64,000 nt of DNA from Ferroacidibacillus organovorans (GCF_001642725.1 NZ_LSUQ01000009.1:25042-89041), one strand, 5' to 3'. Counted from the stretch's first letter, positions 8,124 to 17,841 are shown. The notes: generated from the letters alone by a model not told the origin. Numbers and translations are program-made.

Positions 8124-9212
8124 CTAGCTGTGCGAAACGATACAAACCGAAACGGTTACGTTTCCGCTGCGGACTTTCTCAACCACAAAGTCTTTGGCAT
8201 CTGAAGAGAGAAGAGCCGCAGGTTCACTTACACCGTACGCTCCCACATGCTTAAAGACGGTTTCGGACGGATTGGGAATGGAGATCTGATTAAGTTGCTC
8301 CGCGGTATACGTGACGAGTGGCCACTTGTGTCGGGCACACAGTTCAAGCAATCCTGGTTCATCCGCTTTTAGATCAATCGTCGCCACATTGCGAACGCTC
8401 TTCGTGGACAATTGAACGGTATTCAATGCGTGTGTGATCACCTGCTCAATCTCCTTTGCAGATGTCCCGCGGTTGCATCCCACACCGACGACGATAACTT
8501 TTGGCCGATAAAGCACACCCCTCGCCAAAAACCGTCTCGTCTCATCCTTTGTGAGTAGGCGGGGGGTGATGACGAGCGCCGCATCAAACGTCTGTTGGCA
8601 GGCCGCTTCGAGACTGTTAAAAACTTTCAAATATGCGGGTAACGGTTTGGTATAGGGCCACCAGTCAAGTTCACCCGCCTCTTGAATGATGTGAACTCGC
8701 TCTTCATTGACGACCGCTGCGCTGACTGCCGTCACCATTTCAAAGTTTTCGATCTCAAAGCCAAATTCCCGCCCGAGCAAATCGACGGCAACCGTCTGCG
8801 CCACATCTGACGCTGTGGTGATCACAGGTCGCGCGCCAAGTGCCTTTGCAACTTGTTGCGTAAGTAAATTTGCGCCACCAAGATGCCCCGAGAGTACACT
8901 GATTGCGTGCTCTGCGCGATCATCGACGACAACGATGGCAGGATCCGTTTTTTTATCGCGAAGAAGAGGGGCTACAAGGCGAACCATGGCGCCCAGCGAA
9001 AAGATGCCGACGAGTCCGCTGTACGCAGAAAAGAGCGTTGGGACATGATCGACAACCGACCCTGAAAACGCAGTAATCTCGCGCGCCACTTCATCGCCTT
9101 GAGCAAATTTCTGGGGATAATAGACATCCACGTCAGGCAATTGTTCCTGAAGTCTGCGCGCAATCGCCGTACCATGTTTCGTGATCGCAACAACGGCCGT
9201 GGAGTTAGTCAA
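8124..9212 (-). CDS. cbiG: Cobalt-precorrin-5A hydrolase
   Basis: CbiG opens the delta-lactone ring of cobalt-precorrin-5A and releases acetaldehyde in the anaerobic pathway. The 362-residue protein has the N-terminal domain with FSLGAMVRLVAPLLRDKKTDPAIVVVDD and SGHLGGANLLTQQVAKALGARPVITTASD, both strongly typical. A C-terminal domain starts with VIVVGVGCNRGTSAKEIEQ. The TTG start at 9212 overlaps the end of cbiF by 8 bases and has GGGGTGACGG in front. Confidence 0.95.
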   Translation of the reverse strand: MTNSTAVVAITKHGTAIARRLQEQLPDVDVYYPQKFAQGDEVAREITAFSGSVVDHVPTLFSAYSGLVGIFSLGAMVRLVAPLLRDKKTDPAIVVVDDRAEHAISVLSGHLGGANLLTQQVAKALGARPVITTASDVAQTVAVDLLGREFGFEIENFEMVTAVSAAVVNEERVHIIQEAGELDWWPYTKPLPAYLKVFNSLEAACQQTFDAALVITPRLLTKDETRRFLARGVLYRPKVIVVGVGCNRGTSAKEIEQVITHALNTVQLSTKSVRNVATIDLKADEPGLLELCARHKWPLVTYTAEQLNQISIPNPSETVFKHVGAYGVSEPAALLSSDAKDFVVEKVRSGNVTVSVCIVSHS

Positions 9213-9999
9213 CTGCCGTCACCCCTTTTCGGTAGCGGTGTGTAAACGACTTGTCGTATAGTTTCGATTTGTTTTCCCCTTTTTCCGGCAACTCAGGGTC
9301 CAGTGCCCAACCAGCGAGAATCATGGCGTGATTTGAAATATGCTCATCACCCATCGCGCGCACGAGCCCATCAAGCGTTGTACGGATGATTTTTTGATCC
9401 GGCCACGATGCCCTTTGCACGACGGCGACTGGCGTATTTGGCGTCCAACCAGCACTCAGAAACTCATCCACCGCTTTTTTAGCCAATGTCGCACTAAGGT
9501 ACAAGGCAATCGTACTGTGGTGGCGCGCGAGATCGCTCAGCTGTTCGCCTTCAGGCATGGGCGTGCGACCACCCATGCGCGTCAAGATCACGGTTTGCGT
9601 GAGATCGGGCACCGTAAGTTCAGCGCCAACTGCAGCGGCAGCGGCGAATACCGAACTTACGCCAGGGACTATTTCGTAAGCGACACCCGCGCGTCGCAGC
9701 AAGGTAACCTGCTCAAGGATTGCTCCGAAAACAGATGGGTCACCCGTGTGGATGCGGGCTACACGCTTTCCCTGTCTCACGGCATCTACCATGATGCCCA
9801 CAATCTCTTCGAGGGTCATCCCTGCGCTTTTGTAGATTTTTGCGTTTGCACTCCCCATTTCAGCAAGTTCCTCACGAACCAGACTGTCTGTGTAAATCAC
9901 GACATCCGCCTGCTTCAAAATGCGCATTCCCTTTACGGTCATCAACTCAGGATCGCCAGGCCCCGCACCGACGATATAGACCTTCGCTTCAAGCGTCAT
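9205..9999 (-). CDS. cbiF: Cobalt-precorrin-4 C11-methyltransferase
   Basis: This SAM-dependent tetrapyrrole methylase methylates C11. The N-terminal VYIVGAGPGDPELMTVKGMRIL is the family P-loop-like motif, with DVVIYTDSLV typical of CbiF/CobM. RIHTGDPSVFGAILEQ and YEIVPGVSSVFAAAAAVGAELT follow, then LTRMGGRTPMPEGEQL, which separates CbiF from other methylases. Its ATG overlaps the stop of cbiL by 4 bases (ATGA). The 264-residue length is normal. Confidence 0.95.
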   Translation of the reverse strand: MTLEAKVYIVGAGPGDPELMTVKGMRILKQADVVIYTDSLVREELAEMGSANAKIYKSAGMTLEEIVGIMVDAVRQGKRVARIHTGDPSVFGAILEQVTLLRRAGVAYEIVPGVSSVFAAAAAVGAELTVPDLTQTVILTRMGGRTPMPEGEQLSDLARHHSTIALYLSATLAKKAVDEFLSAGWTPNTPVAVVQRASWPDQKIIRTTLDGLVRAMGDEHISNHAMILAGWALDPELPEKGENKSKLYDKSFTHRYRKGVTAVD

Positions 10000-10709
10000 T
10001 TTCTCACCACCATAAGCGTTAAATAGTTAAGGGAAGCCCCCTGAAGTTCCCGCACATTTTTCCACACATGTTCCCCTGCTGAAGTCACTTTCGTACATAC
10101 CATTGCGTTATCGATGAGTTGCAACTCTCCGAGCAGCAAAATCATGTCATCCATAACCTTGGCGACCTTCAGAAAAACGACACAGTCGTGCGTAAGAAGT
10201 GCCTGCCGCATCCTCGTCAAATCACGGTTTGCAGGTACGATGGCGACAACCTCGTCACCATCTGCAAGCGGCACCCCGAGCCGACTTGCGGCTGCATTGA
10301 CGGAAGAGACGCCAGGAATCGAAACAACCTCCGCCTCGGGGTGCTCCTGTCTCATGAGCCGGCTCATGTGAATAAACGTGCTATAAAGCATCGGATCACC
10401 TTCCGTGACAAAGACCACATCCTGGCCTTGACGGAGATAGGCCCACACCTTTTCGACCGTATCCTCCCAGTGTCGCAAAAGAACGTCTTCATCCTTTGTC
10501 ATAGGAAAAACGAGACCAAGCATCGTTTTTTCAGATGGATTCACATAGCGTTCCACAATCTCCAGCGCATAACTTTTTCCGCCCATGCGTTTATTCGGAT
10601 AGGCAATCACAGGTGCCGTCTGCATGAGGCGATACGCCTTGACGGTCACCAATTCAGGATCGCCTGGACCGACGCCCACGCCATACAGCGTGCCATGGTT
10701 AACAGACAT
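9996..10709 (-). CDS. cbiL: Cobalt-precorrin-2 C20-methyltransferase
   Basis: CbiL methylates C20 of cobalt-sirohydrochlorin. The protein begins TLYGVGVGPGDPELVTVKAYRLM, followed by PVIAYPNKRM; VTEGDPMLYSTFIHMSRLM is the precorrin-2 methylase signature. The start is ATG 10709, because GGAGGCGGAAACAG precedes it and homology begins at once; a longer frame to 10751 would add residues encoded inside cbiET. It overlaps the end of cbiET by 11 bases. About 237 residues, as expected. Confidence 0.94.
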   Translation of the reverse strand: MSVNHGTLYGVGVGPGDPELVTVKAYRLMQTAPVIAYPNKRMGGKSYALEIVERYVNPSEKTMLGLVFPMTKDEDVLLRHWEDTVEKVWAYLRQGQDVVFVTEGDPMLYSTFIHMSRLMRQEHPEAEVVSIPGVSSVNAAASRLGVPLADGDEVVAIVPANRDLTRMRQALLTHDCVVFLKVAKVMDDMILLLGELQLIDNAMVCTKVTSAGEHVWKNVRELQGASLNYLTLMVVRK

Positions 10710-11952
10710 CTGTTTCCGCCTCCTCTCTTGGGGCACGCCAAGCTGTAACAAGGTACACAGGGTTCATGCCTTCAAAACGAGTAAGATTTAAGATCGGCTT
10801 ACTGCGCGCCGTCTGCACAAGTGTGATTGAAACGAAAAATCCAAGATCACCTAAGGTTTGCTGCGCTTCATACAAATTCTCGATCGTAGCAGCGCTTACT
10901 ACCACTCTCCCGCCTTCTCGCAGTCGCTTTGCGCTGAGGGCAATCACCTCTTTGAGTTCACCCCCACTCCCCCCAATAAACACGGCGTCAGGATCTGGAA
11001 AATCATCCAATCCTTCTGGCGCGCGCGCGTGAAGGGCGACAAAATCTGCCCGAAACTTGATCTGATTTGCACGCAAATTCTCCAAATCGCCCTCATTTTT
11101 TTCAACCGCGAACACTTGCAAACCAGGCGTGGATCGTATCGCCTCAATCGAGATGGACCCCGTGCAAGCCCCTATGTCCCATAGGACGCCTCCCGGTTTT
11201 AATGCGAGATCAGAGAGGGTGAGTACACGAACTTCACGTTTCGTAATCAGGCCCCTGTCAGGTTTTCGCTGGGCAAACACTCCGTCATCCATACCAAGCG
11301 TAAAAATAGGCACTTTCACATCATGGCGGCACTTCAAGATGACCACATTCAGCGGAGAAAACTCCGTGTCCAAAAGTTGGTCCAACGAATACCAACCTGT
11401 GCGCTCTTCCGGACTCCCCAATCGCTCTCCCACAAACGCCTCATACTCCGTCATCCTGAAACGCTTGAGATACATTGCAATCGCTGACGGCGTGTTCTCA
11501 TCGTCTGTCAGGAGCGCTACGATTGCGACTCCATGCAATCTTTGCGCGAGACCCTGAATCGACTTCCCGTGCAGGCTCACAATCTCTGCGTTTTGCCAGC
11601 TTTCGCCTGCACGGGCAAAGGCCAGCTGGATGGAACTCATATGCGGTATAACCTCGATCGCGTTTCTCCCCCATTTGCGGACAAGTGTTGCCCCGATACC
11701 AAAAAAAAGTGGATCGCCGCTTGCCAATACAACAACAGAACACCGCGTAGCATCGCGTTCAATTTCAACCAGCGTATCGCGCAGAGGTGTTTTAATCACT
11801 CGTCTTTCTCCTTGAAATTCAGGAAAAAAACTGAGTTGACGCTCCCCACCGTATAGGATTTCAGCTGCGTATACGCGTTCTGCCACCTTTTTAGATAGCC
11901 CATTTATCCCGTCGTCGCCCATTCCCACGACCAGAACCTTTTTAAGATTCAA
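10699..11952 (-). CDS. cbiET: Fused cobalt-precorrin-7 C5-methyltransferase / precorrin-8 C15-methyltransferase, decarboxylating
   Basis: Two domains are visible. Residues 1-200 form a CbiE methylase (VLVVGMGDDGINGLSKK, LASGDPLFFGIGATL, EVIPHMSSIQLAFARAGESW). From about 230 on is a CbiT methyltransferase with GGVLWDIGACTGSISIEAIR, the SAM-binding glycine motif, and DAVFIGGSGGELKEVI. The CbiET fusion is the arrangement known from Bacillus megaterium. TTG 11952 is preferred because GGGAGG lies 8 bases upstream; the frame opens at GTG 11961. It overlaps cbiD. Confidence 0.93.
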   Translation of the reverse strand: MNLKKVLVVGMGDDGINGLSKKVAERVYAAEILYGGERQLSFFPEFQGERRVIKTPLRDTLVEIERDATRCSVVVLASGDPLFFGIGATLVRKWGRNAIEVIPHMSSIQLAFARAGESWQNAEIVSLHGKSIQGLAQRLHGVAIVALLTDDENTPSAIAMYLKRFRMTEYEAFVGERLGSPEERTGWYSLDQLLDTEFSPLNVVILKCRHDVKVPIFTLGMDDGVFAQRKPDRGLITKREVRVLTLSDLALKPGGVLWDIGACTGSISIEAIRSTPGLQVFAVEKNEGDLENLRANQIKFRADFVALHARAPEGLDDFPDPDAVFIGGSGGELKEVIALSAKRLREGGRVVVSAATIENLYEAQQTLGDLGFFVSITLVQTARSKPILNLTRFEGMNPVYLVTAWRAPREEAETDVC

Positions 11953-13045
11953 GCTCTGCACCTCCCAAATACTCTCCGTTCAAGCTTGTTAGGTGCGTAG
12001 CGATGCGCATTTCTCCGCGTATATGATCAAGCACCTGTTCACAGCAAGTCACGGCAAGATGATGAAAGAATTCAGGGTATCCCCACTCAACCATCCAATC
12101 GCCAACCTGATTGGCCGTATTGGCCGTCAGAATTTGTTCCATCTTTTCCTCCGGAACCGCGACATGACGCGCAATCTTTGCGATAAAAGAAAAATCGATG
12201 GGGGCGCTTTTTGCGTGAACCATCATGATGCCTTGCGCCACCTTTGAGAACTTCCCCATCATGCCGACAAAGCGAATCTCCTTCATCCCGACACGTTTCG
12301 CCTGCTTGGCTGAAAAGCCCACAAAATCACCCATTTCAATAAAAGCTTCATCAGGCAATTCAGGAAATAACTTCATCGCATATTTTTCACTTCGTCCGCC
12401 TGTTGTGAGCACGATTGTCTGAATCCCCTGCGCTTTAGCCACACTCATGGCATACGCAATGCTCGCCTTATAAGAGGATGTAGAGAATGGAACAACGATG
12501 CCTCTCGTCCCTAGGATGGAGATCCCGCCCAAAATACCGAGTCGCCCATTCAATGTTTTTTTGGCGATCTCTTCGCCATCCGGAACAGAAATGACGACGT
12601 TGACTCCGCGCTCCATGTCACGCTCTGAGAGCACAGATCCCACCGTCGATTGGATCATCTGCCGCGGAACCGGATTAATGGCGGCCATCCCAACCGGGAT
12701 GGGAAGTCCCGGTTTCGTCACCCTACCTACGCCAACACCGCCGTCAATTTCAACCCCCGGCTTGTCCGACCAGGTGACCGTCGCGATGATTTTTGCACCG
12801 TGTGTCGCGTCAGGATCATCACCACCATCTTTGATGGTCGCAGCCTGTGCTTCGCTTGCTGTGTAGCGCACGTCATGGTGTTGAAACGTAACCCATTCAC
12901 CTGCAGGGATCCAGATGGTCGTCTCTTCAACAACGCGCTGCTCGATGAGCGCCAAGAGTGCAGCTTTGGCGCAAGCAGTCGCGCAAGCTCCCGTTGTGTA
13001 TCCGTGTCGAAGTGGACCTTCAGGAACATCAAGCATTTCGCCCAC
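11942..13045 (-). CDS. cbiD: Cobalt-precorrin-5B C1-methyltransferase
   Basis: CbiD methylates C1 in the anaerobic pathway and is not a member of the canonical tetrapyrrole methylase fold. RHGYTTGACATACAKAAL at residues 13-30 is the diagnostic motif. GGVGVGRVTKPGLPIPVGMAAINPVPR and GGISILGTRGIVVPFSTSSY follow. The 367-residue length is normal. It starts at GTG 13045, 6 bases after cbiC in the operon order, with ATG 13036 as an alternative. Confidence 0.95.
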   Translation of the reverse strand: MGEMLDVPEGPLRHGYTTGACATACAKAALLALIEQRVVEETTIWIPAGEWVTFQHHDVRYTASEAQAATIKDGGDDPDATHGAKIIATVTWSDKPGVEIDGGVGVGRVTKPGLPIPVGMAAINPVPRQMIQSTVGSVLSERDMERGVNVVISVPDGEEIAKKTLNGRLGILGGISILGTRGIVVPFSTSSYKASIAYAMSVAKAQGIQTIVLTTGGRSEKYAMKLFPELPDEAFIEMGDFVGFSAKQAKRVGMKEIRFVGMMGKFSKVAQGIMMVHAKSAPIDFSFIAKIARHVAVPEEKMEQILTANTANQVGDWMVEWGYPEFFHHLAVTCCEQVLDHIRGEMRIATHLTSLNGEYLGGAELES

Positions 13046-13051
13046 ACGGCA

Positions 13052-13705
13052 TCACCGACCTTGCGCATCGGCAAGCAGCGACAATGCGTTCACAGCCGCC
13101 ACAGCGACTGGACTGCCACCCTTTCGCCCTCGATTGGTAATGTAAGGGATATCAAGCTTTAGCAACTCCTCCTTCGATTCCGCAGCCGAAACAAAACCAA
13201 CCGGAACGCCGACGATGAGACTCGGCTTGGTCAACCCTTCTTTTATGAGCCGAATCAATTCTAGAAGAGCTGTTGGCGCATTGCCGATTGCAAAAATGGC
13301 GCCCGCATGCATATCGCACGCTTTGCGGACAGAGAGGATTGCGCGTGTTGTGTTCAAGGCTTTCGCTTCTGTTGCCACATCCTGATCAGAGATGTATACG
13401 TGAACATCGCCTCCAAAGCGAGCAATTCGCGGTTTGCTGATACCAGACTGCACCATTTGCACATCAGCGACGATCGCTCGACCTTCCCGAATGGCCTTGA
13501 TGCCCGCATTGATTGCGTCTGGATGAAAGACCAGGCTGCGCCCTAGCTCAAAATCTGCCGACGCGTGAATCACGCGCTGAATAATCGGAAATTGTTCAGC
13601 CGTGAACGTATGTGTGCCTAATTCTTCCGTAATGATGGAAAAACTTTTTGCCTCAATTTCCTGAGGCTGTACAGTCAACGGTTTATATTCGTCACGAACG
13701 TTCAC
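13052..13705 (-). CDS. cbiC: Cobalt-precorrin-8 methylmutase
   Basis: CbiC moves the C11 methyl group to C12 to give cobyrinate. The sequence has FPIIQRVIHASADFELGRSL with the conserved catalytic His in RVIHASAD. AIVADVQMVQSGI, FAIGNAPTALLELIRLI and VGVPVGFVSAAESKEEL follow, all typical. I use GTG 13705, because AGGAGG lies 9 bases upstream; the ATG at 13714 abuts the Shine-Dalgarno. The start overlaps the end of cbiJ by 14 bases. Confidence 0.94.
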   Translation of the reverse strand: MNVRDEYKPLTVQPQEIEAKSFSIITEELGTHTFTAEQFPIIQRVIHASADFELGRSLVFHPDAINAGIKAIREGRAIVADVQMVQSGISKPRIARFGGDVHVYISDQDVATEAKALNTTRAILSVRKACDMHAGAIFAIGNAPTALLELIRLIKEGLTKPSLIVGVPVGFVSAAESKEELLKLDIPYITNRGRKGGSPVAVAAVNALSLLADAQGR

Positions 13706-14498
13706 TGCGTTCATCCTCCTCTGAATGTGTCAAGCCAATTCGACGTGCAATTTCACTCAATAAAGCGTCTACCGTTGAAAAACTCACTGCAAAATCGAGT
13801 TTGGGCCGACCAATGACGATCACCTCGATCCCCATCGCAAGTGCTGCTTCTACTTTTTCATCCACCGCTCCCGGTCCGCCACTTTCTTTTGTAATCATCA
13901 ACGTCGTTCCATAGTGTCGATAAAGCGCCTCATTCAAATCTCTGGAAAAAGGGCCCTGCATGGCGATGATGTTTTCCTGACCAACGCCGAGTTGAACGCA
14001 TTTTTCCATGTTGTCTACCCGTGGCAACATTCTTGCGACAAGACGCACTTCAGGATCCCCAACAAGTTTTGCAGTAAAAATAGGCAGTGTCTTACTCCCT
14101 GTTGTTAACATGACATTGCCCTTTTTTTGAGCGGCAAGCTGTGCCGCTTCTTCATACGTATCGACATGCAGCAGTGACGCGTGATCACGAAACGTTTGTG
14201 ATGATCGTTCATAGCGAAGATACGTCACACCGCACGCATTCGCCGCCGCCATCGCAGTGAGGTGCGCCTCTTCCGCAAAGGGGTGACTCGCATCGACAAG
14301 AAGTGTTGCGCCTTTCTCCTTCAACAATGCCATCATTTCTGCAATGTCTAATCTTCCAACGCGAACTTGTAGTTCAACGGCTTTTAGTGCATTGGCAGCG
14401 TGCTCTGTGACAACACTCGTCAGCAAAGGATATCCTGCATCTTGAATGGCAAGCGCCAGATCGCGCGCATCACTCGTCCCGGCCATAAAAAAAATCAC
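13692..14498 (-). CDS. cbiJ: Cobalt-precorrin-6A reductase
   Basis: CbiJ/CobK reduces the macrocycle with NAD(P)H. The N-terminal IFFMAGTSDARDLALAIQDAGY is the dinucleotide-binding start with the GTSDAR motif. LVDASHPFAEEAHLTAMAAANA and YLRYERSSQTF are family signatures near residues 75-110. The C-terminus has ITKESGGPGAVDEKVEAAL. The 268-residue length is normal. It starts at GTG 14498 behind AAGGGGG. Confidence 0.93.
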   Translation of the reverse strand: MIFFMAGTSDARDLALAIQDAGYPLLTSVVTEHAANALKAVELQVRVGRLDIAEMMALLKEKGATLLVDASHPFAEEAHLTAMAAANACGVTYLRYERSSQTFRDHASLLHVDTYEEAAQLAAQKKGNVMLTTGSKTLPIFTAKLVGDPEVRLVARMLPRVDNMEKCVQLGVGQENIIAMQGPFSRDLNEALYRHYGTTLMITKESGGPGAVDEKVEAALAMGIEVIVIGRPKLDFAVSFSTVDALLSEIARRIGLTHSEEDERSERS

Positions 14499-14516
14499 CG
14501 TTTTACCCCCTTGCTC

Positions 14517-16121
14517 CTACGTTCCGCATACGGCGTCCACCGCAATGGTTTGAGGTTTGTCCTGATAAGAAAATCCTTCAATTTGGCCCATCCTCATGAA
14601 AAATTTATGGAACCTCTCACCCGGAAACGCTTGTGACTGATACGTGGCGATGATGCGTTCAAGCAAATCCGGCATTTGCTCTGCGGGGATACCTTCTGCG
14701 ACACGTTGACCCGGTCCCGCGTTTCGCCCAGTCGTCTTGCCGCCAAGAAACAGATCAAATCGGCCTTTGCGAAACACGAGCCCAATATCTTCATTCACTG
14801 CGCCATAACACGCCATTGCACATCCGTTAAAACCGATGCGCAACTCCTTTTCGACAGACTGGCCCGCCAATCGTTCAGCGATCTCCTCTGCAAAGGAGAT
14901 GCCTTCAAACTTCTCGCCATCACAAAAATCGCAAGCCTTCAACTTGATGACATCACCAACGGGGAATACGCGCATTCCACCTTCACGCAACTCTTTGACG
15001 ATTTTCTCAGCGTCATCCGTTGTTGTTCGAAAAATCAAATGGTGCGCGGGCGTGTATTCGAGTTCACCCTGGTCTCCTGCCAGCGTGGCGAGAAGGAGGA
15101 GCTGTGACGGGCTGAACTTCTTGTTCGCCACACCAGGACTGACGGCAATCTCCAAAATCGTTGATTGATGTGCAGAAGATTGTGTTGAGATTGATACATC
15201 AGCCCTATCGATGATCTTCATATCTGAGTTTCGCAAGCGACCCAGTGCTTCAGCAGCCCATTCACGCGAAGATCGATTCTGTATCTCCGCATAAGAATTG
15301 AGAGACCAAGGTTCATTTTCAGGTTTGAGGCGCTCACCAGGACGCAGTCGCTGCTCCACACGGCCAAGGGTGTATTTTCGCTGATACCCACGAGGGGTGA
15401 TCATCAAATCATCGTGATAAAACGTTGATGTGTTCCCAATGATGACCGTCGTCAACATACCAATGTCGTGATTTAACATGTCATCCAGTGTTGTTCGTAC
15501 CACGACCTGTCGATCTCGGTACGCACTCTTAACGAGTCCCACAGGCGTTTTTCCATCGCGATACTTGAGAAGAATCCGCTGTGTCTCTGCAATTTGTCGC
15601 GTACGCCGGCCACTCTTCGGGTTATAGAGCGCAATCACAAAATCTGCCGAGGCTGCGGCTTCAATCCGTTTTTCAATCACTGTCCATGGCGTCAGATGAT
15701 CCGACAAACTAATCGTACAAGCGTCATGCATGATGGGAGCACCTAAGAGCGCTGCACATGAATGGATTGCAGAAATGCCCGGAATGACTTCCACCCGCGG
15801 TTGATCCCCGGTATGCCACCCGCGTTCAATTAATACTTCGTATACCAAGCCGGCCATTCCGTATACCCCTGCGTCGCCACTTGAAATAACAGCGACCACC
15901 CTACCTTCGAGTGCCAGATCAACCGCCTTTTGCGCCCTACTCACTTCTTCCGTCATGCCTGTCCGAACAATGTCCTGATCGATCAACAAATCTCTGATTA
16001 AATCGACATATGTGTTGTAACCGATGATGACCTGACTCTCCTGAATGGCCTCACGCGCGCGAACCGTGATATGTTCGAAGCTTCCTGGCCCAAAACCAAC
16101 GATTAAAATTTTCCCACCCAT
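14517..16121 (-). CDS. cbiH60: Cobalt-factor III methyltransferase with C-terminal Fe-S domain (CbiH60 type)
   Basis: Residues 1-250 are a C17 methylase: ILIVGFGPGSFEHITVRARE, ISSGDAGVYGMAGLVYEVL, EVIPGISAIHSCAALLGAP. The second half is a nitrite/sulfite reductase-like domain with FSPSQLLLLATLAG, KACDFCDGEKFEG and FNGCAMACYGAVNEDIGLVF; its cysteines should bind a [4Fe-4S] cluster. This is the CbiH60 form known from Bacillus megaterium, which catalyses ring contraction. ATG 16121 is behind GAGAGGAAGG; the frame remains open to 16199 but that extension has no homology. About 534 residues. Confidence 0.94.
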   Translation of the reverse strand: MGGKILIVGFGPGSFEHITVRAREAIQESQVIIGYNTYVDLIRDLLIDQDIVRTGMTEEVSRAQKAVDLALEGRVVAVISSGDAGVYGMAGLVYEVLIERGWHTGDQPRVEVIPGISAIHSCAALLGAPIMHDACTISLSDHLTPWTVIEKRIEAAASADFVIALYNPKSGRRTRQIAETQRILLKYRDGKTPVGLVKSAYRDRQVVVRTTLDDMLNHDIGMLTTVIIGNTSTFYHDDLMITPRGYQRKYTLGRVEQRLRPGERLKPENEPWSLNSYAEIQNRSSREWAAEALGRLRNSDMKIIDRADVSISTQSSAHQSTILEIAVSPGVANKKFSPSQLLLLATLAGDQGELEYTPAHHLIFRTTTDDAEKIVKELREGGMRVFPVGDVIKLKACDFCDGEKFEGISFAEEIAERLAGQSVEKELRIGFNGCAMACYGAVNEDIGLVFRKGRFDLFLGGKTTGRNAGPGQRVAEGIPAEQMPDLLERIIATYQSQAFPGERFHKFFMRMGQIEGFSYQDKPQTIAVDAVCGT

Positions 16122-16137
16122 GAATACCTTCCTCTCT

Positions 16138-16896
16138 TCATCGCGCCAATACCTTATCCGGTTCGAACCAGCACAGGGCATTTCGAAGTCGAACGACATT
16201 CCCTACCACAATCACTGCGGGAGATTGCAACCGAGCCTCTTCAACAACACGCGCAATTTCACCAAGTTTGCCAACAGCCACTTCCTGTCTCAAAGTCGTA
16301 CCCCACTGGATGACAGCAACAGGTGTGTCTGCATTGCGCCCGTTTGCAATCAATTTCTCAGATATCTCTCTCAGGTGCCCCATGCCCATGAGAATCACCA
16401 AAGTTTGACTTGAAAGCGCAAGCACCTCCCAAGGCGTTCCTGAGGAATGAAGACATTCATGTCCAGTAACCACGTGAACCCCCGAAGCAAGCGTTCTATG
16501 CGTGAGCGGAATCCCTGCATAGGCTGGCGCAGCGATCGCCGAACTGATGCCAGGAACGATCTCAAACGGGATACCCATTAACGCGAGCGCCTCAGCCTCC
16601 TCGCCTCCTCGCCCAAAAACAAATGGATCACCACCTTTTAATCGAGAGACGGTGTGACCGCGTGCGGCCTTTTCCACCAGCAATGCGTCGATTTCTGCCT
16701 GTGGCAACGCATGGTTGTTTGCTTCTTTTCCGACGAAGATTCGTTCAGCATAGCGAGGAATCATCGCAAGAATTTCATCCGATACCAGACGGTCGTAAAT
16801 GACAACATCCGACTGCTCCAAATAATCCTTAGCCTTCAGCGTCAACAACCCTGGATCACCAGGACCCGCGCCGATCAGATACACGATACCTGTCAC
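16138..16896 (-). CDS. cobA: Uroporphyrinogen-III C-methyltransferase
   Basis: CobA/SUMT adds methyl groups at C2 and C7 to give precorrin-2, the branch to B12 and siroheme. It shows VYLIGAGPGDPGLLTLKAKDYL, DVVIYDRLVSDEIL and RLKGGDPFVFGRGGEEAEAL, the SUMT signature, then FEIVPGISSAIAAPAYAGIPLTHR. It is monofunctional: the 252-residue length leaves no room for CysG reductase or HemD domains. The GTG start at 16896 follows GGAGGGGATGAC, 15 bases after cbiX. Confidence 0.95.
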   Translation of the reverse strand: MTGIVYLIGAGPGDPGLLTLKAKDYLEQSDVVIYDRLVSDEILAMIPRYAERIFVGKEANNHALPQAEIDALLVEKAARGHTVSRLKGGDPFVFGRGGEEAEALALMGIPFEIVPGISSAIAAPAYAGIPLTHRTLASGVHVVTGHECLHSSGTPWEVLALSSQTLVILMGMGHLREISEKLIANGRNADTPVAVIQWGTTLRQEVAVGKLGEIARVVEEARLQSPAVIVVGNVVRLRNALCWFEPDKVLAR

Positions 16897-16910
16897 GTCA
16901 TCCCCTCCAG

Positions 16911-17792
16911 TTAACCGCGAGAACCTGCTTCGCTTTGGTAGACATGTGAATGTGCATGGTCATGATGATCGTGATTGTGGGGATGTTCGTGTGCCGCCAA
17001 TTTGCGATATTTGCACAGGTCGCAATTCATGAAAGACTGACCGCGCACCGCCTCCTCGCGGCGCTCTAGAACGATTTCTATCAACCGTCTGTGCATGCCA
17101 AAATACTCCGCCATATGCAGCGGAATCGTCGGATCGGCAGCTTGCATCTCTTGTAAAACATCTCTCATGCGTTTGATAAGTACGCCCGTAAACAAAAAAT
17201 AAGGAACAACAACCACGCGCTTTGCGCCGAGTGAAAGCGCACGTTTTATGCCGTCTGGCAACCTTGGAAATGTGATGCCAGTAAAACATACCTCGACGGT
17301 GAACACTCCTGTTTGCTCCCACACTTGACGGGCAATCTTGTATAAATCTCCGTTTGCGTCTGGATCACTGCTGCCACGGCCCATGAGTACAATCGCGGTT
17401 TGATGGATCTCTTCCTGTGCAAACATCGCTGCCTGCTCATAAAATCGGTCGGTCAACAAATCAATCATTTGTTCGTGAAGGCCAATGTTGCGCCCATAAA
17501 CAATCTCGACATTCGGATATTTGCGTCTGGCTGCATCAAGATACTCAGGGATTTCGAATTTTACATGCGAGGCTGCGAGAAGAATCACGGGGACGACGAC
17601 AATGCGATCTGCATCCTGTCGTATGCACGCGTTCAACCCATCTGGAATCGTGGGCGTCGTCAATTCGAGGAAACAAGCTTCAAAATGTTGGGTTGGAACC
17701 CGTCGACGGATTTCATTTACAAATTCCAGAAACTCCTGATTACCATCGGAGTCCCGACTTCCGTGACCAACAAACAGTGTTATTTCATTCAT
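16911..17792 (-). CDS. cbiX: Sirohydrochlorin cobaltochelatase with Fe-S and His-rich tail
   Basis: CbiX inserts Co(II) into sirohydrochlorin. Two class II chelatase repeats are visible: LFVGHGSRDSDGNQEF with VVPVILLAASHVKFEIP, then IVLMGRGSSDPDANGDLYKI with VVVPYFLFTGVLIKRM. The C-terminus carries MNCDLCKYRK, like the cysteine motif of the Fe-S CbiX of Bacillus megaterium. A histidine-rich tail follows (HPHNHDHHDHAHSH), probably a metal-holding region. It is the first gene of the operon, with ATG 17792 behind AGGGGGATAAA and downstream of the B12 riboswitch. Confidence 0.95.
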   Translation of the reverse strand: MNEITLFVGHGSRDSDGNQEFLEFVNEIRRRVPTQHFEACFLELTTPTIPDGLNACIRQDADRIVVVPVILLAASHVKFEIPEYLDAARRKYPNVEIVYGRNIGLHEQMIDLLTDRFYEQAAMFAQEEIHQTAIVLMGRGSSDPDANGDLYKIARQVWEQTGVFTVEVCFTGITFPRLPDGIKRALSLGAKRVVVVPYFLFTGVLIKRMRDVLQEMQAADPTIPLHMAEYFGMHRRLIEIVLERREEAVRGQSFMNCDLCKYRKLAAHEHPHNHDHHDHAHSHVYQSEAGSRG

Positions 17793-17841
17793 TTTTATCC
17801 CCCTAAGTTTTCCATACTAGGAGGATTGTTTGTGGGTAAGC

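Noticed and set aside
9340..10748. Long rightward frames (228 and 209 codons) antisense to cbiF and cbiL
   Set aside because: They are shadows of strongly conserved leftward genes, lack ribosome binding sites and carry no recognisable domains.
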